Shown: positions 32,271 to 43,556 of the stretch, in pieces
Numbering within the stretch: position 1 is the stretch's first letter
Layout: every line of letters starts with the position of its first letter
NCBI GenBank assembly: GCA_950097015.1
Contig: CATNEN010000007.1
Span: forward strand, 10,479,001-10,543,000
Reading direction: 5' to 3'
DNA from: Macrostomum hystrix
Lineage: Eukaryota > Platyhelminthes > Macrostomidae
DNA length: 64,000 bases
The notes under the pieces: generated by a model
The model's database searches: none
Told to the model about the DNA's origin: nothing
The model's input: the letters and a program-made list of their open reading frames with translations, nothing else
Position numbers and translations under genes: made by a program

Positions 32271-35200
32271 TTAGTCCTTGTAGATCTTCACGCCACCCCG
32301 TGCAGCGCGGGGGTGCGGGCGCAGCGCCACCGGGGATTCGGCCGGGTTCCGCGCCGCCTCGCCTGGAGTTTCTGGCGCGGCAGCCTGCGGCCTGGCACCA
32401 GCGTCGTCTGATTCTGGGGTGACGACCTTGACCGCCGTGCAATGCCGCCAGCAGGCCGCGCCGTCACGACGCAGCATCAGCGAGTTGCCGGCCACCCGCT
32501 GGACTGTCCAGGCGCCGCTCTCGAATGGCGTTTGCGTCTTGCTGGCACCGACTCGCCGTCGCAGCACCGAATCGCCGACCTGGATTTCGTGCCGCCGTGG
32601 CCGCCTCCTGGCGTCCGCTCGCTGCTTCATCGCGGCCTTGGCGCTCGCATCCATCTCTCGCAGCCGCTGCTCGTTGATGCGGACGCGCTGGGATGGCCGG
32701 GCGGCGGGGATGACATCATTTGGTCGCCGGCCCATCAGCAGCTCGGCTGGCGCGCGGCCCGTGGCTGTGTGCGGCGTGTTCCTGTAGGCCAGCAGCCACT
32801 CGTCCAGAGCAGCCCTCCAGTCGCGCCGCTCCTCGATTGCCGCCCGCACGACCTTGTTGATTGAGCGGTTCAGCCGCTCTGTCATGCCGTTGGCGGCTGG
32901 GTAGTAAGGCGTGATGAGGCGGTGCTTGATGCCGTAGCTTTCTAGGAAACGGCCAAACTCCTTGGATGAAAATGGCGGCCCGTTGTCAGTTACGAGCTCC
33001 TGCGGGATGCCAAATCGCGCGAACATTTCTCGCAGGCGCGGGACCAGTGCCTCGGCCGTCGTTGTCTGCATGAGCTGCACCTCTGGGAATCTCGAGTATC
33101 TGTCCACGCACACCAGCAGCATGTTGTTGTTGATCGGGCCTACAAAGTCAGCCCCAATCGACAACCAGGCGCCCTTAGGGATAGGCGTCGGCTGTAGAGG
33201 CGTAGCCCGGACGGCTGGCGTGTGAGACGTGATGGCACAGCTGCGGCACCGACTGACGAACTCCTCCGCTTGTGTTGCCATTCTCGGCCACCAGACCTTG
33301 CTGCTGAGCCTTGCGGTCGTCTTCTGCGAGCACTGGTGTCCTTGGTGCGCCAGCTCGAGCATCTGCTGCCGTAGAGCTGCTGGCACGACAATCCGCTGAT
33401 GCCGAAGAAGAACTCCGTCTACCGCCGACAGCTCCTCTCGCAGCGCGTGGAGTGACCGCATCTCAGCGCTAGAGCGGTCCCATTGGCCGCCTTGCATCGC
33501 TGCTATTGCTGCCCGGATAACTGGGTCGCTGGCTGAGCTCTTGCGGATGTCTTCGAGCGTGAGCGCCTTCGGGACAGCCGCCTGCGCTACCTCGTTTATG
33601 TAGGCCTCTCTCAGCTGCTCGCTGGTCCTACTTCCTTCAGCGTTTAGAGGCTGCCTGCTGAGTATGTCTGCAGCATTGGACGCTCCTGGCTGGTATTCGA
33701 CCTTGAATACCAGGTGCTGGATACGCAGCGCCATACGCTCGACTCGTGGAGGCGGCCGTGACCCTGGCGCATACATGGCTGTCAGCGGCTTGTGGTCGGA
33801 GATCACCGTGAATTCGGGCGATCCATACAAGTAGTACTCAAACTTCAGGCAGCCGAACTTCACGGCGAGCGCCTCTTTTTCGGTCTGCGAATATCGCCGC
33901 TCTACGTCGGAGAGGGTCCGGCTCGCGTATGCGACTGGCCGCGAACTGCCGTCGTGCTGTACTTGCGCCAGGATTGCGCCGAGTCCGGTTGGTCCCGCGT
34001 CTACAATCAGCTGTGTCCGTAGCCGCTTGTCGTAGAATGCCAGCGTTGTCGGCTCCGCAATGCTGCGCTTTAGCTGCGCAAAGGCGCTGGCCTGGTCGGC
34101 GCCCCACTGCCAGTCGGTGTTCTTCCGGGTCAGGCGTCGCAGCGGCTCCGCCACCTTGGCCAGCTGTGGCGTGAATACTGCGAGATAATTCACGAGGCCC
34201 AAGAACGATCGAAGTTGGCTTATCGTCTCTGGCTCCTTGAATTCTTGAACGGCGGCGACCTTGCTTTCTGTGGCTTGGACTCCTTCGGCCGTCAGTCGCA
34301 TTCCCATAAACTCAATGCTGCTGCGTGCCAACCTGCATTTTCGAGCATTTAGCGTGATGCCGCGTTGCGCCAGGCGGGCCAGGCAGGCCTCGAGGCTGCT
34401 GTTGTGCTCCGCCATCGTGCGGCCGAACACGACCACGTCGTCGTGGATCCATTTTACGTTGGGCAGGCCTGCCAGCACTCTGCACATCACGCTCTGTAGG
34501 ATCTCCTGTGAGGTGGACAGGCCCATGCACAGCCGAGTGAGACGCCGAAGTCCTCGGGGTGTCGAGAATGTCAGCAGATTGCGGCATTCTTCTGCTACAG
34601 GCACCTGGTAGAACGCCTTCGCGATGTCCAGTTCCGAGAAGACGGTGCTGCCGGCCATGTCTCCCGTCACCTCTTCAAAAGTCGGAATCTGGTGACGCTC
34701 GCGGATGACATAGCGATTGACATCGCGGAGGTCCTGTGTGATCCGCACTTCGCCTGGCTCCTTCTTGGGCACAACGACCATCCGCGCGACCCACGGAACT
34801 GGTCCGTCGACGGGCTCGATGATTCCGAGCTGCTCCAGTAGCTGCAGCTCCTTGTCCACTGCCTCGGCCAGGTGAATCGGTACCTTAGACGGTGCGTGAC
34901 AAACCGGTCGGGCGTTGTCGGTCAGGTGGATGCTGACTGGCGGCCCGGTGAAGCAGCCGATGCCGCTGAGCACGCTGGAGTACTTGCGCAGTATCCTGCC
35001 GATGCTCTCAAGGGCATCTTGCGGCATTCCACTGGATCTCGTGTTGCCGAGGAGGCTGTCGACAGCCGCCTCCGCTTCCGCGACCTGCAGCACCTGATGA
35101 TCGACCGTCGGTGGTGGTCCGATCCGCAGGATTTCCATTTGAGTGGCCGTCTGCCTGCCGATGATGGTGATGCCTCTGCCGTCGACAACGTGAAATGTGG

Positions 35201-36263
35201 CGACCGCCCGTCGGCCGAATAAGCGGATGGACATCGCCGCCTTGCCGATGAGTTGCATCGGCCGGTCCGAGCCGTACGCGAACAACCTGTCAGAGGCTGC
35301 TTGCAGACGCGGCCGCTGTTTAAGGCTCTCAAACGTTGCGCGGTTGATCACATTGCGAGCCGCCCCGCTGTCGATCAGCACTGACAGTCTGGTGCCGTTG
35401 ATCTCAGCTACTGTGTGGGCGGATTGCTGCTCCTGGTCGACCTTGAATATGCCAGTGTCCGGGTCGTCCACCTTCTCGTAGCTGGTCTCACCTTGCAGCA
35501 TCGCGACAGCATTCGAATTGCTTTGGGGCGCCTCCTGCCTGGACCTGCAAGCTCGGGCGAAGTGGCCTGGCTTTCCGCACTTTCTGCAGCTCTTGCCTTG
35601 CGCCGCGGCGCACGTGGAGTGCCCTGGCCTGCCGCACCGATTGCAGCGCACCTGCGGCCCTGGTGGCTGCTCGGCTCTCCGGATGGCTGCGAGTTGCTGC
35701 TGCGGCTCACCTGGCCTGCCGCTCTCCATCGCGCTGGCCTGCTGCTCCGCCGCTTCTTTGGCTCTCGCCTTCCTCAGCACATCTGTCAGGGTGATGTCTT
35801 TGCTCTGTAGGAAGTCTCTCCTCAGCCTCTCGGAGTCACAGTAGGCGACGATTTTGTCTCGGATCAGCGAGTCCTTGATCGCTCCAAACTCGCACGGCTC
35901 CGCCGCCTTGCGCAGGCGCTGGTACCACTGGTCGATTGTCTCGCCTTGCTGTTGTCTGCAGGTCTCGAACTTGAAGCGGAGGAACACGATGCTGTTCTTG
36001 CCGTCCCAGAATTCCTTGATATTCTTTGCGAGGCTGCTGTAGTCTTCCCCAGCGTCAATTTCATTCTCTTCGACGATGGTCTGCAGCTCCTCTCCCGCGG
36101 CGTACAACAGCAGGTGCTGCCCTCGCTTTGCGTCATGGATCCCAGCTGCGTTAATGTATGTGGCGAACCGGCGAGCCCATGCAGTCCAGCGCTGTGCAGT
36201 TGAGTGGCAATCGCTATCGATAACAAACTGGCCGGGAGGCGCGAGAGAAATTTGCTCAGTCAT
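32271..36263 (-). CDS. Gag-Pol polyprotein of the gypsy element, single frame, 1330 aa
   Basis: A continuous frame with an ATG at 36263. The order is capsid-like Gag, two zinc knuckles near residue 205 (CNRCGRPGHSTC and CRKCGKPGHFARAC), aspartic protease (LIDSGA, about 296), reverse transcriptase (TQDLRDVN, LDIAKAFYQVPV and IHDD at about 607, in place of the usual Y-x-D-D), RNase H (IVDAGPTG, SDHKPL), integrase zinc finger (H-x3-H…C-x2-C) and a DDE core (GADFVG, VTDNGPP and NGMTERLNR, about 1037-1129). This PR-RT-RH-IN order is that of Ty3/gypsy (Metaviridae). No chromodomain or env-like frame is seen. Gag and Pol share one frame, so no frameshift is needed; how the Gag:Pol ratio is set is unknown. 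Confidence 0.95.
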   Translation of the reverse strand: MTEQISLAPPGQFVIDSDCHSTAQRWTAWARRFATYINAAGIHDAKRGQHLLLYAAGEELQTIVEENEIDAGEDYSSLAKNIKEFWDGKNSIVFLRFKFETCRQQQGETIDQWYQRLRKAAEPCEFGAIKDSLIRDKIVAYCDSERLRRDFLQSKDITLTDVLRKARAKEAAEQQASAMESGRPGEPQQQLAAIRRAEQPPGPQVRCNRCGRPGHSTCAAAQGKSCRKCGKPGHFARACRSRQEAPQSNSNAVAMLQGETSYEKVDDPDTGIFKVDQEQQSAHTVAEINGTRLSVLIDSGAARNVINRATFESLKQRPRLQAASDRLFAYGSDRPMQLIGKAAMSIRLFGRRAVATFHVVDGRGITIIGRQTATQMEILRIGPPPTVDHQVLQVAEAEAAVDSLLGNTRSSGMPQDALESIGRILRKYSSVLSGIGCFTGPPVSIHLTDNARPVCHAPSKVPIHLAEAVDKELQLLEQLGIIEPVDGPVPWVARMVVVPKKEPGEVRITQDLRDVNRYVIRERHQIPTFEEVTGDMAGSTVFSELDIAKAFYQVPVAEECRNLLTFSTPRGLRRLTRLCMGLSTSQEILQSVMCRVLAGLPNVKWIHDDVVVFGRTMAEHNSSLEACLARLAQRGITLNARKCRLARSSIEFMGMRLTAEGVQATESKVAAVQEFKEPETISQLRSFLGLVNYLAVFTPQLAKVAEPLRRLTRKNTDWQWGADQASAFAQLKRSIAEPTTLAFYDKRLRTQLIVDAGPTGLGAILAQVQHDGSSRPVAYASRTLSDVERRYSQTEKEALAVKFGCLKFEYYLYGSPEFTVISDHKPLTAMYAPGSRPPPRVERMALRIQHLVFKVEYQPGASNAADILSRQPLNAEGSRTSEQLREAYINEVAQAAVPKALTLEDIRKSSASDPVIRAAIAAMQGGQWDRSSAEMRSLHALREELSAVDGVLLRHQRIVVPAALRQQMLELAHQGHQCSQKTTARLSSKVWWPRMATQAEEFVSRCRSCAITSHTPAVRATPLQPTPIPKGAWLSIGADFVGPINNNMLLVCVDRYSRFPEVQLMQTTTAEALVPRLREMFARFGIPQELVTDNGPPFSSKEFGRFLESYGIKHRLITPYYPAANGMTERLNRSINKVVRAAIEERRDWRAALDEWLLAYRNTPHTATGRAPAELLMGRRPNDVIPAARPSQRVRINEQRLREMDASAKAAMKQRADARRRPRRHEIQVGDSVLRRRVGASKTQTPFESGAWTVQRVAGNSLMLRRDGAACWRHCTAVKVVTPESDDAGARPQAAAPETPGEAARNPAESPVALRPHPRAARGGVKIYKD

Positions 36264-36296
36264 GGTGCACTAGGGGTTCGGTGCTTGCGATGCCAT

Positions 36297-36481
36297 TGTA
36301 ATAACTAAGGCCGAGGCTATTTTTAGTGAGCAGACAAAACTCTCAATCTTTACTGCCACGCTGAGCGCGCGTCCATATATTATTTGCTAGAACTGGGGTG
36401 GCGACACCCACCCCGCTCCGCAACCAATCAAACGACCCAGGTGTACACCTGGGCCTGGCTCACGTGCGTACGCACACTACA
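36297..36481 (-). repeat. 5' LTR of the gypsy element
   Basis: 185 bp, same as the other LTR by eye; the promoter LTR for minus-strand transcription. Confidence 0.95.
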
Positions 36482-36989
36482 GACCGTACACCTCACTTTC
36501 CTATTTACATAGATGCTATGGACTATTTAGCGAATTAATTTCTATTATTAACAGGTTCGGTTGTGCAGATTCTGTCTCCAAGTTTCTCATTTTCCGTTGC
36601 TTGCTATTTTGGTTCCCAGAGCCGGGTGGGTCCGCTTTGCATTTGAGAAAGTCGGGGGCGTTCGGCAAGAATCCGGCAGCGCAAGCTCAGTGTCAGAGAA
36701 ATTCGAAGCATTTTAAAAGTTATCGATTGGCCAAGTTGTCCACAGCCCTGCATGATCTGCAGATTCGGCACAGCAGGCAACAGTGGGACAGGGTTTTACT
36801 GTAAACTGCTGTTCTGTTCAGCAAAATACTTGGTGTAGAGAGGCCGAGCCGGTTAGTACACGTATATGCAGGCAGCTTCGAGTGCGGCTGAAGTTGCCAG
36901 TCACCTAGATTTCGGTGAGACATGCAAGACATTACGAAATGCACCTTGTCCTACTGCACGTACTGTTAGGGGAAACTCGACTGAAGGAA

Positions 36990-37472
36990 CACGACCAGAG
37001 TTTTCTAGCATAACACACATTCTAGGACTGCATAACACTTTCTAGGACTGCATAACACATTCTAGGACTACATAACACTTTCTAGGACTGCATAACACAC
37101 TTTCTAGGACTACATAACACACTTTCTAGGACTACATAACACATTCTAGGACTACATAACACTTTCTAGGACTGCATAACACATTCTAGGACTACATAAC
37201 ACTTTCTAGGACTGCATAACACAATTTCTAGGACTGCATAACACACTTTCTAGGACTGCATAACACACTTTCTAGGACTACATAACACACTTTCTAGGAC
37301 TGCATAACACATTCTAGGACTACATAACACTTTCTAGGACTGCATAACACATTCTAGGACTACATAACACTTTCTAGGACTGCATAACACTTTCTAGGAC
37401 TGCATAACACATTCTAGGACTACATAACACACTTTCTAGGACTGCATAACACTTTCTAGGACTACATAACAA
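36990..37472. repeat. 20-22-bp minisatellite, about 23 copies
   Basis: Units around CATAACACTTTCTAGGACTG, with length variants CACATTC, CACTTTC and CACACTTTC, between the gypsy element and the LMBRD2 3' end. Confidence 0.93.
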
Positions 37473-38266
37473 TGCGATGCTTAATCTGCTTCATTGGTGC
37501 CAACTGTGAAAATAGAGACCAGAATACAATGCATAGTTGATTGTGGCGAATACCAGTAGCAATATGCCAGCTTAATAACCAAAAAGTCATGTTTATTCCA
37601 TAAAACAACACAAAGAATAAGCAAATACAAGATAAACAGGCTAAATATTACGGTCATAACACAGAGGGCATTAGTAGTGAGTCAAGACTCCATGGAATTG
37701 TTTTATTTGTATCTATGGACAACAAAATAGATATATCGCAGGTTGCTCGTACAACAGCAACAACTAGGTACTATGCAGTTGGTAAACAAAGGAAGACGAA
37801 CAAACAAAAGATCACAACAGCCATTAAACATGTCGCGTAGAACAATGGAAACAGCTGACAGGATTATTGTGACTGGCGTCACGAGGCAGTCAGCACAGCT
37901 CTGACGATAATGCAGGCATCGGACATTAGAGGCGCCAACAAATAGCTTGACTACACCTGCTTAGGGCAGCGTACAAGTACATAGCATTTGCACTCCCAAC
38001 AGCAGAGCTGATAACGCTTTATACAACTCCAATATGCTGTTACAGATTCGTGCGTAAGGCATGATATTGGGACTAAATCGGACCAGTTCTGACTGCCTGA
38101 TCAGGCTACAACCAGACAGGACCAGTGCCTGATCAGGCTACAACCAGACAGGACCAGTTCTGACTGTGCCTGATCAGGCTACAATAAGACCAGAAAACTT
38201 ATAAGACGCACCAGTCATAGTCAGGGTAATGCACTCATGACCATGCTCATGCGGTCATCAGACGAG
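37473..38266 (-). other. LMBRD2 3' flank / 3' UTR with polyadenylation signal
   Basis: On the minus strand AATAAA lies at 37702-37707, about 560 nt after the LMBRD2 stop, with another at 37592-37597. A short tandem repeat (about three copies around CCTGATCAGGCTACAACCAG) occupies 38083-38190. Confidence 0.5.
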
Positions 38267-41200
38267 TTAGACATCGTCAAAGAAGCCCCCGCGCCCGCTA
38301 ACCGGCTTGTAGGGCGGAGGCGGCTGCGACTGTCGCAGCTGATGATTCCCGGTGCCGCGCCCTGGCGGCTGGGCCGTCGGGAACAGCGGCTGCGTGTCGG
38401 CTTCGAACTCCACCGGCTCGCTGCCCGCCTGCAGCAGGCGCTCAAAAGATCGCGGCGCAGCCGATGAGGCTGCGGCCGACCCGGAGCCACCGGACCGGCG
38501 CGACTGAGCTGGCTTCCGCGCGAACAGCTCGTCCTCTTCGTCGGCACTTTCGTTGGCCTTCAGCAGGCTGACGGAGGCACCGCTACTGGTAGCGCCGAGT
38601 CCGCCACGACTGCGTCTTGCGCGCTCTGGCGGACGGAAATTAGTTAAGGTGAAAATGAAAAATGACTGGGAATTGACAACCAACTCTGAAGCAACTAATC
38701 AAGGTAGCCACTCTCAACCAATCAGATCACTCTGAAAGGGTCCTTGCCAGTTTTAACCAATCAGATCACTCTGAAAGGATCCTTGCCAGTTTTAACCAAT
38801 CAGATCACTCTGAAAGGGTCCTTGCCAGTTTTAACCAATCACATTATTCCGAAAGACTACTTGCCGTATCAGATCAACCAAACCTACCTCTACGCAGCAG
38901 CAACCGTCCCTCCTCCAGCAAGTCAGATGTGAGCTCGTCGTCAGAGCTGATGAACTGCTGCACACCCAAGCAGTGCAGTAGGCGGGTGCCCAGCCGGAAG
39001 TAGGTGGCCAGGGCCAGGAGCAGGATGGCGATGGGGAAGTACAGGTTAACGCCATTCGAGATGATGGCCACAAGGTCCAGGTGTCCCATCAGCTGAGTGT
39101 AGGCAGTCTGGGCGCTGAGGCCGCTGGCCAGGTGGGAGTCGAGGTGCACCAGGCCTAGGAAGTTGAGGCACAGCGGAGGCGTGAGGCGGCAGAACAGCAT
39201 GCCGCTGAAGATGAGGCTGTTCTCGTCCGTGTGGTGGTTGGGTACCAAGCGGAAATAGTTGAACAGTTTCAGCCGGAACACGGTGAAGTAGGTGCAGGCG
39301 CACAGGTAGCCGATGGCCAGCAGGCAGGCCAGCTGCACAGGCAGGGCACCCGGGCCAGCCTGCACCAGCAGGGCTAGCGGGGTGAGCACCGGCGACTTGA
39401 TGAAGAAGGTGCACTCGCACCAGAGCACCAGGGCGGAGGCGGCCAGCAGGAGGCAGGCGGCGCCGCGGAGCAGCCAGTTGCGCGCGTGGCACTTCCAGTA
39501 GAACTCCAGGCCCGGCCCGAGCAGCCGCCGGAGTAGCCCGCCGCAGTCGGCGCCGGTGCTGTCGAAATCGCCATCGCCGCGACGAAAGAAGTGCAGCCGA
39601 GAGCCTCGATTGGACTCGATATCCTCCAGGAAGGCGGCGGAAGCGTAGGCCTCCTATGAAGTGTTGAATATAGTGTTAGGAATACATAATAATAATACTT
39701 GGTGACACTAGACCCGCAGCCAGCGAGGAGGCAATTCAGCCCATTTTGCTGACTCCTGAGCACACAATCACACAGAAACCGTACACAGGCACACTCTCAC
39801 ACAGGCGTGTACATCTGCTCAGAGCTTCTCACCGTCAGGCAGTGTACATTTTCATTGCGCCTTGGAAGTTGGCCCTCAAGGCCGTAAATTACACGACCAG
39901 CCTTCCAGCTGAGAGTTTAGAGATGCATTAGCTACTGACGACTGACAAGTAGCGTGTAGCGAAAAATATCAGAATTACCCTCAGTGACATGTCTCTCATG
40001 AAACCAAACCGAGAACTGAAAGCACAGGTCCCTCAGTGCCATCTTAGTGATCCCATATTCCCTCTCAGCAAATGGGCATCACCTGCAGCAGGCAGCGACT
40101 CTGCTGCTCGCGCTTGATGGCCTTCTTCAGGCGGCAGTGCAGCTTCACCAGCCGCTTGCTTGTCAGGCCGCCGCCGCCCCCGTCCTCGTCCTCGTTGAGT
40201 CGCCGCCTGGCAGCGGCAATTGATGACGCAGTCGGCTTGCCGCGGCTAGGAATGGCGTCGCCTCCGGAGTAGCCGCTGCCCTCTGCCAGGTCGGCAACTG
40301 TCCGGGCGTTGGCGGCCAGCGGGTGCGTCGGGCCGGACACTGTGTCGGCGAGTTGGACGGCCTCGGTGGCCAGATCCTCCAGCTCCTCCTGGTGCTCAAT
40401 GAGCTCGGAGTTGACCTTGGCCAGCCGGAAGTAGGCCCGCTTCAGGCTCTCGCCAGGACAGCCAGCGCTCCAGACGGAGCGGGGCAGCTCAACCAGGCCG
40501 TAGCCGAGAAACAGCACAATGAGCACAAGGCCCCATGTGTTGCTGGCTGTGATGCCGATCACACGAAGCTGGGCGCTGTGCGGTGGTGGATTATGTATGT
40601 ATCGCTCATTGCTAATAAAGCAGTTTGACTAATCATACACCAATAATTTACTAAGAGTTCGACGCACAGCAGCAACTCCTCCTTCGGAGGAAATTATTGC
40701 AAAAAACAAAGATACAAGAGATACGTACAAATCAATGTGAATATCCGGTCGAGTAGCCACGTAGATAAAGCAGATGGCAAATATGAGCAGGTAGGTTGAG
40801 TAGTAGAGCGCATTGTCCACTAAAGCCGCCTTCACCTTGCCTAGAACTGTGAACTCGCCCGCCTTAGCGTAAGACTGCATCATGGGCAGGAAGATCCTGC
40901 GGGATATGCGGGGTGAGACTGGACTAGATGGGGATCTGAGATGGAGCAGACTGGACTAGATGGGATCTGGGATGGAGCAGACTGGACTAGATGGGATCTG
41001 GGATGGAGCAGACTGGACTAGATGGGATCTGGGATGGAGCAGACTGGACTAGATGGGATCTGGGATGGAGCAGACTGGACTAGATGGGATCTGGGATGGA
41101 GCAGACTGGACTAGGTGGGATCTGGGATGGAGCAGACTGGACTAGGTGGGATCTGGGATGGAGCAGACTGGACTAGGTGGGATCTGGGATGGAGCAGACT

Positions 41201-41908
41201 GGACTAGATGGGCAGCAAGAAGTACTCCGCACCAGGTGAGGAACTGGCAGGACCAGTAGATGACGCGCCAGAAGTTGACCAGGAAGCCACGCGGAATATA
41301 GTTCCACGGTTTGCGGCAGGCCGGCGCGGCAGTGCCATTATTCTCCACTGAGGCATTGCTCATCAGGCAGTCCTCATAGAATGTCTTCATAAAGGGTCAG
41401 GGACAATGAGCTAACTTTAGCCGGCAAGATGCTTGGTCATGTGCTTGCCGGCCGGATAATAATCCATCAGCCATCAGGCTGATTACAGACACTCCTATTG
41501 ACCCATCAGGCTGATTACAGACACTCCTATTGACCCATCAGGCTGATTACAGACACTCCTATTGACCTATCAGGCAGATTACAGACTCTTCCATTGACCC
41601 ATCGGGCATATTATAGACTCTTCTACTGAGCCATCAGGCAGATTAAAGACTGTTCTATTGACCCATCAGAGTGATTGCTTAACTCTTTTATGGTGATCGA
41701 GTACAGCCCCACCCACTGCACTCACACAGTTGATGTCTGTGGGCAGGATGAAGACAATGAGGAAACAGAACTGCCAGGCCATGAAGGTGACACCAGTAAC
41801 AACCAGCTGCTGTTTTCGCCAGTTGCCATAGTGATGTAGCAATGATGCTGTGAGCAGGACAACACAGACTATTTCGAATAAAAGAAATGAGTACCCAGCA
41901 CCAGACAT
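38267..41908 (-). CDS. LMBRD2: LMBRD2 multi-pass membrane protein, 6 exons, 706 aa
   Basis: Exons in transcript order: 41908-41726, 41384-41233, 40896-40729, 40575-40083, 39653-38888, 38625-38267. Phases are 0,2,2,0,1; 707 codons with stop (human protein about 695 aa). Family-typical blocks occur in order: [56 protein letters not shown], then a cytosolic coiled-coil loop, [29 protein letters not shown] and TSDLLEEG. About nine membrane segments are expected, in the LMBR1 family topology. LMBRD2 has been linked to GPCR signalling and plasma-membrane regulation; the exact role here is inferred. The Ser/Pro-rich C-terminal tail is lineage-specific. The exon 3 donor is GTACGT, chosen because it restores the conserved [11 protein letters not shown] junction. 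Introns 1, 2 and 5 contain minisatellites. Confidence 0.93.
38718..38852. repeat. 39-bp tandem repeat, about 3.5 copies, LMBRD2 intron 5
   Basis: Units around CCTTGCCAGTTTTAACCAAT within intron 38626-38887. Confidence 0.9.
40915..41213. repeat. 31-bp minisatellite, about 9 copies, LMBRD2 intron 2
   Basis: Units with core ACTAGATGGGATCTGGGATG fill nearly all of the 336-bp intron 40897-41232. Confidence 0.95.
41467..41682. repeat. 32-bp minisatellite, about 6.5 copies, LMBRD2 intron 1
   Basis: Units around CATCAGGCTGATTACAGACA, progressively diverging toward 41680, within intron 41385-41725. Confidence 0.92.
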
Positions 41909-42956
41909 TGTAAGGTACTGAGTGAACAGGCTGCTACTGTAATAAAAAATATTTTTTACAGTTTGTTACATGAAACACACAGGTATATTATCTGATTAGC
42001 TACTTAATTAGATTCTAAATAGATTCTACATACTTGGTTTCTTAAAATACAATTTTTTATTTAATAGGAGTATAAAAACTGCAAAAATAGATAAGAATTT
42101 AACTTTTTTACATTGATGAATTTTTAATATTTAGTAAATATATAAAATGTACAAATTTGAAAGTTGCTATATAGTTCAATAGTGAACTTGAGCAAATATA
42201 CTTTTAACATTAATTGACAATATTATTAATATATGCATAAGCTAGTGGCCAATAATATATAATGATAAATTTTATGCCTATAGTATAAGTAGGGGATTAA
42301 GACATGAATAGCAATAAAAAAGCTATAAATAATAATAGACATATGTTAAATTAACAAATATGAGGGTTAAATATAAAACGAAAGTACAAAACTAGGCCTG
42401 AAAATAGGGCCTATAAATATTAAGGTTGGAGCTCAACAAGCAAGCAATCACAAAATAAAAAACTTGGCTGAAATTTCTTGCTATAAAATGCATGTAGCAA
42501 GTTAAATGATCAAAATTAGGTAAAAATGTAATCATAAATTCTGTGTTTGAACTGAAAGCATATTAAATGTTAATCATAATTTTACTAATTGCTCTAACCA
42601 AAGAACTAACTGCAGTAGGCCTAATATCGGTCCCAAGTCATGCAAGTAAAAAGTCAAGTCACTTTCAGTAATAATTTGGGTGACTTTTAAAAAGCTTTTG
42701 ACAATTTAGCTAGATATGGCCGAATTCAAACTAGAGCTATTATAGCCATAGGCCTCATATCATAGTGTACTTGTAGTACAGTAGGGGCCTAATACTACTA
42801 CCCTGGAGTCTGGACATAAAATTAAATTAAAACTAAGGACTGGTCATGGCTTGTTATAGGGAAATGCACGAAGTACTAACTAATATTCGCAACTCATACC
42901 TTGAAAATAATTCTGATGACTTAAAATCTAACATGTGCATTCCTTCCTTTCTTCCT
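41909..42956. promoter_or_regulatory. AT-rich 5' flank of LMBRD2
   Basis: About 1 kb of AT-rich DNA upstream of LMBRD2. Just before the ATG, on the minus strand, are two 3' splice sites (TTTTTTATTACAG near 41938, and TTCACTCAG 9 nt before the ATG), so the mature 5' end is probably made by cis- or trans-splicing. Nothing else was recognised. Confidence 0.4.
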
Positions 42957-43556
42957 TCTAATATACTAAAAATGAACTGTTTATTTACTTACTTGGTTGT
43001 AATTGATTTTCTCCCGAACGGCTCAACCGATTTTCACCATTTCTTCACCAAAAGATGCTAAATATGGGGAGAATTATACACGTATTTTTATTAAGCTTAA
43101 CTTTATTGCTAAGGGGATTAAATATTCGAAAAACATGATTTTTTCAAAGGTCAAACCATCTTGGCCTATTGAGAATTTTACTCACTGCCACTGAATTAGA
43201 ATTGCATCGTCAAATTGCGCAACAACCCCTAGCTGATTGAATTTGAAGCCTGCACTCTGGAGACAAATTAGAAATAAATGTACACAACCAACCGCGAGAC
43301 TGAGTGTACTCTATTTTCTTACTTCATTGTACAAAGCCAGAACTTTGAGAATTCATTTTATAAGGCAGATTTTTGCACCCACTAACCAACAGTCGGAATA
43401 GCCGATGTGTAGGCACTAGGAATAGGTTAGGCTAGGCTAGGGTTCGATTCTGCACTGCGTCAAATCATTTAGACTAATTTTCAGCCAGTAGTGATTGAAG
43501 ATTATTTTAATTTATTTTTTTCATTTCGTAAATAAAATATCATAAATCATAGCACA

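Larger units (their letters stand above)
31862..36486 (-). mobile_element. Full-length Ty3/gypsy-type LTR retrotransposon, apparently intact
   Basis: The element proper is 31867-36481 (4,615 bp), flanked by the 5-bp target duplication GACCG (31862-31866 and 36482-36486). LTRs of 185 bp at 31867-32051 and 36297-36481 show no difference by eye and have TG…CA ends. On the coding (minus) strand a primer-binding-site candidate (TGGCATCGCAAGC) begins one base after the 5' LTR, and a polypurine tract (AAGGGGGAGAGA, 32052-32063) abuts the 3' LTR. One uninterrupted gag-pol frame occupies the interior. LTR identity plus an open frame points to a very recent insertion. Confidence 0.96.

Noticed and set aside
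32419-36273. Many plus-strand open frames of 80-140 codons opposite the gypsy Pol
   Set aside because: Antisense shadows of a GC-rich coding frame with clear Pol domains on the other strand.
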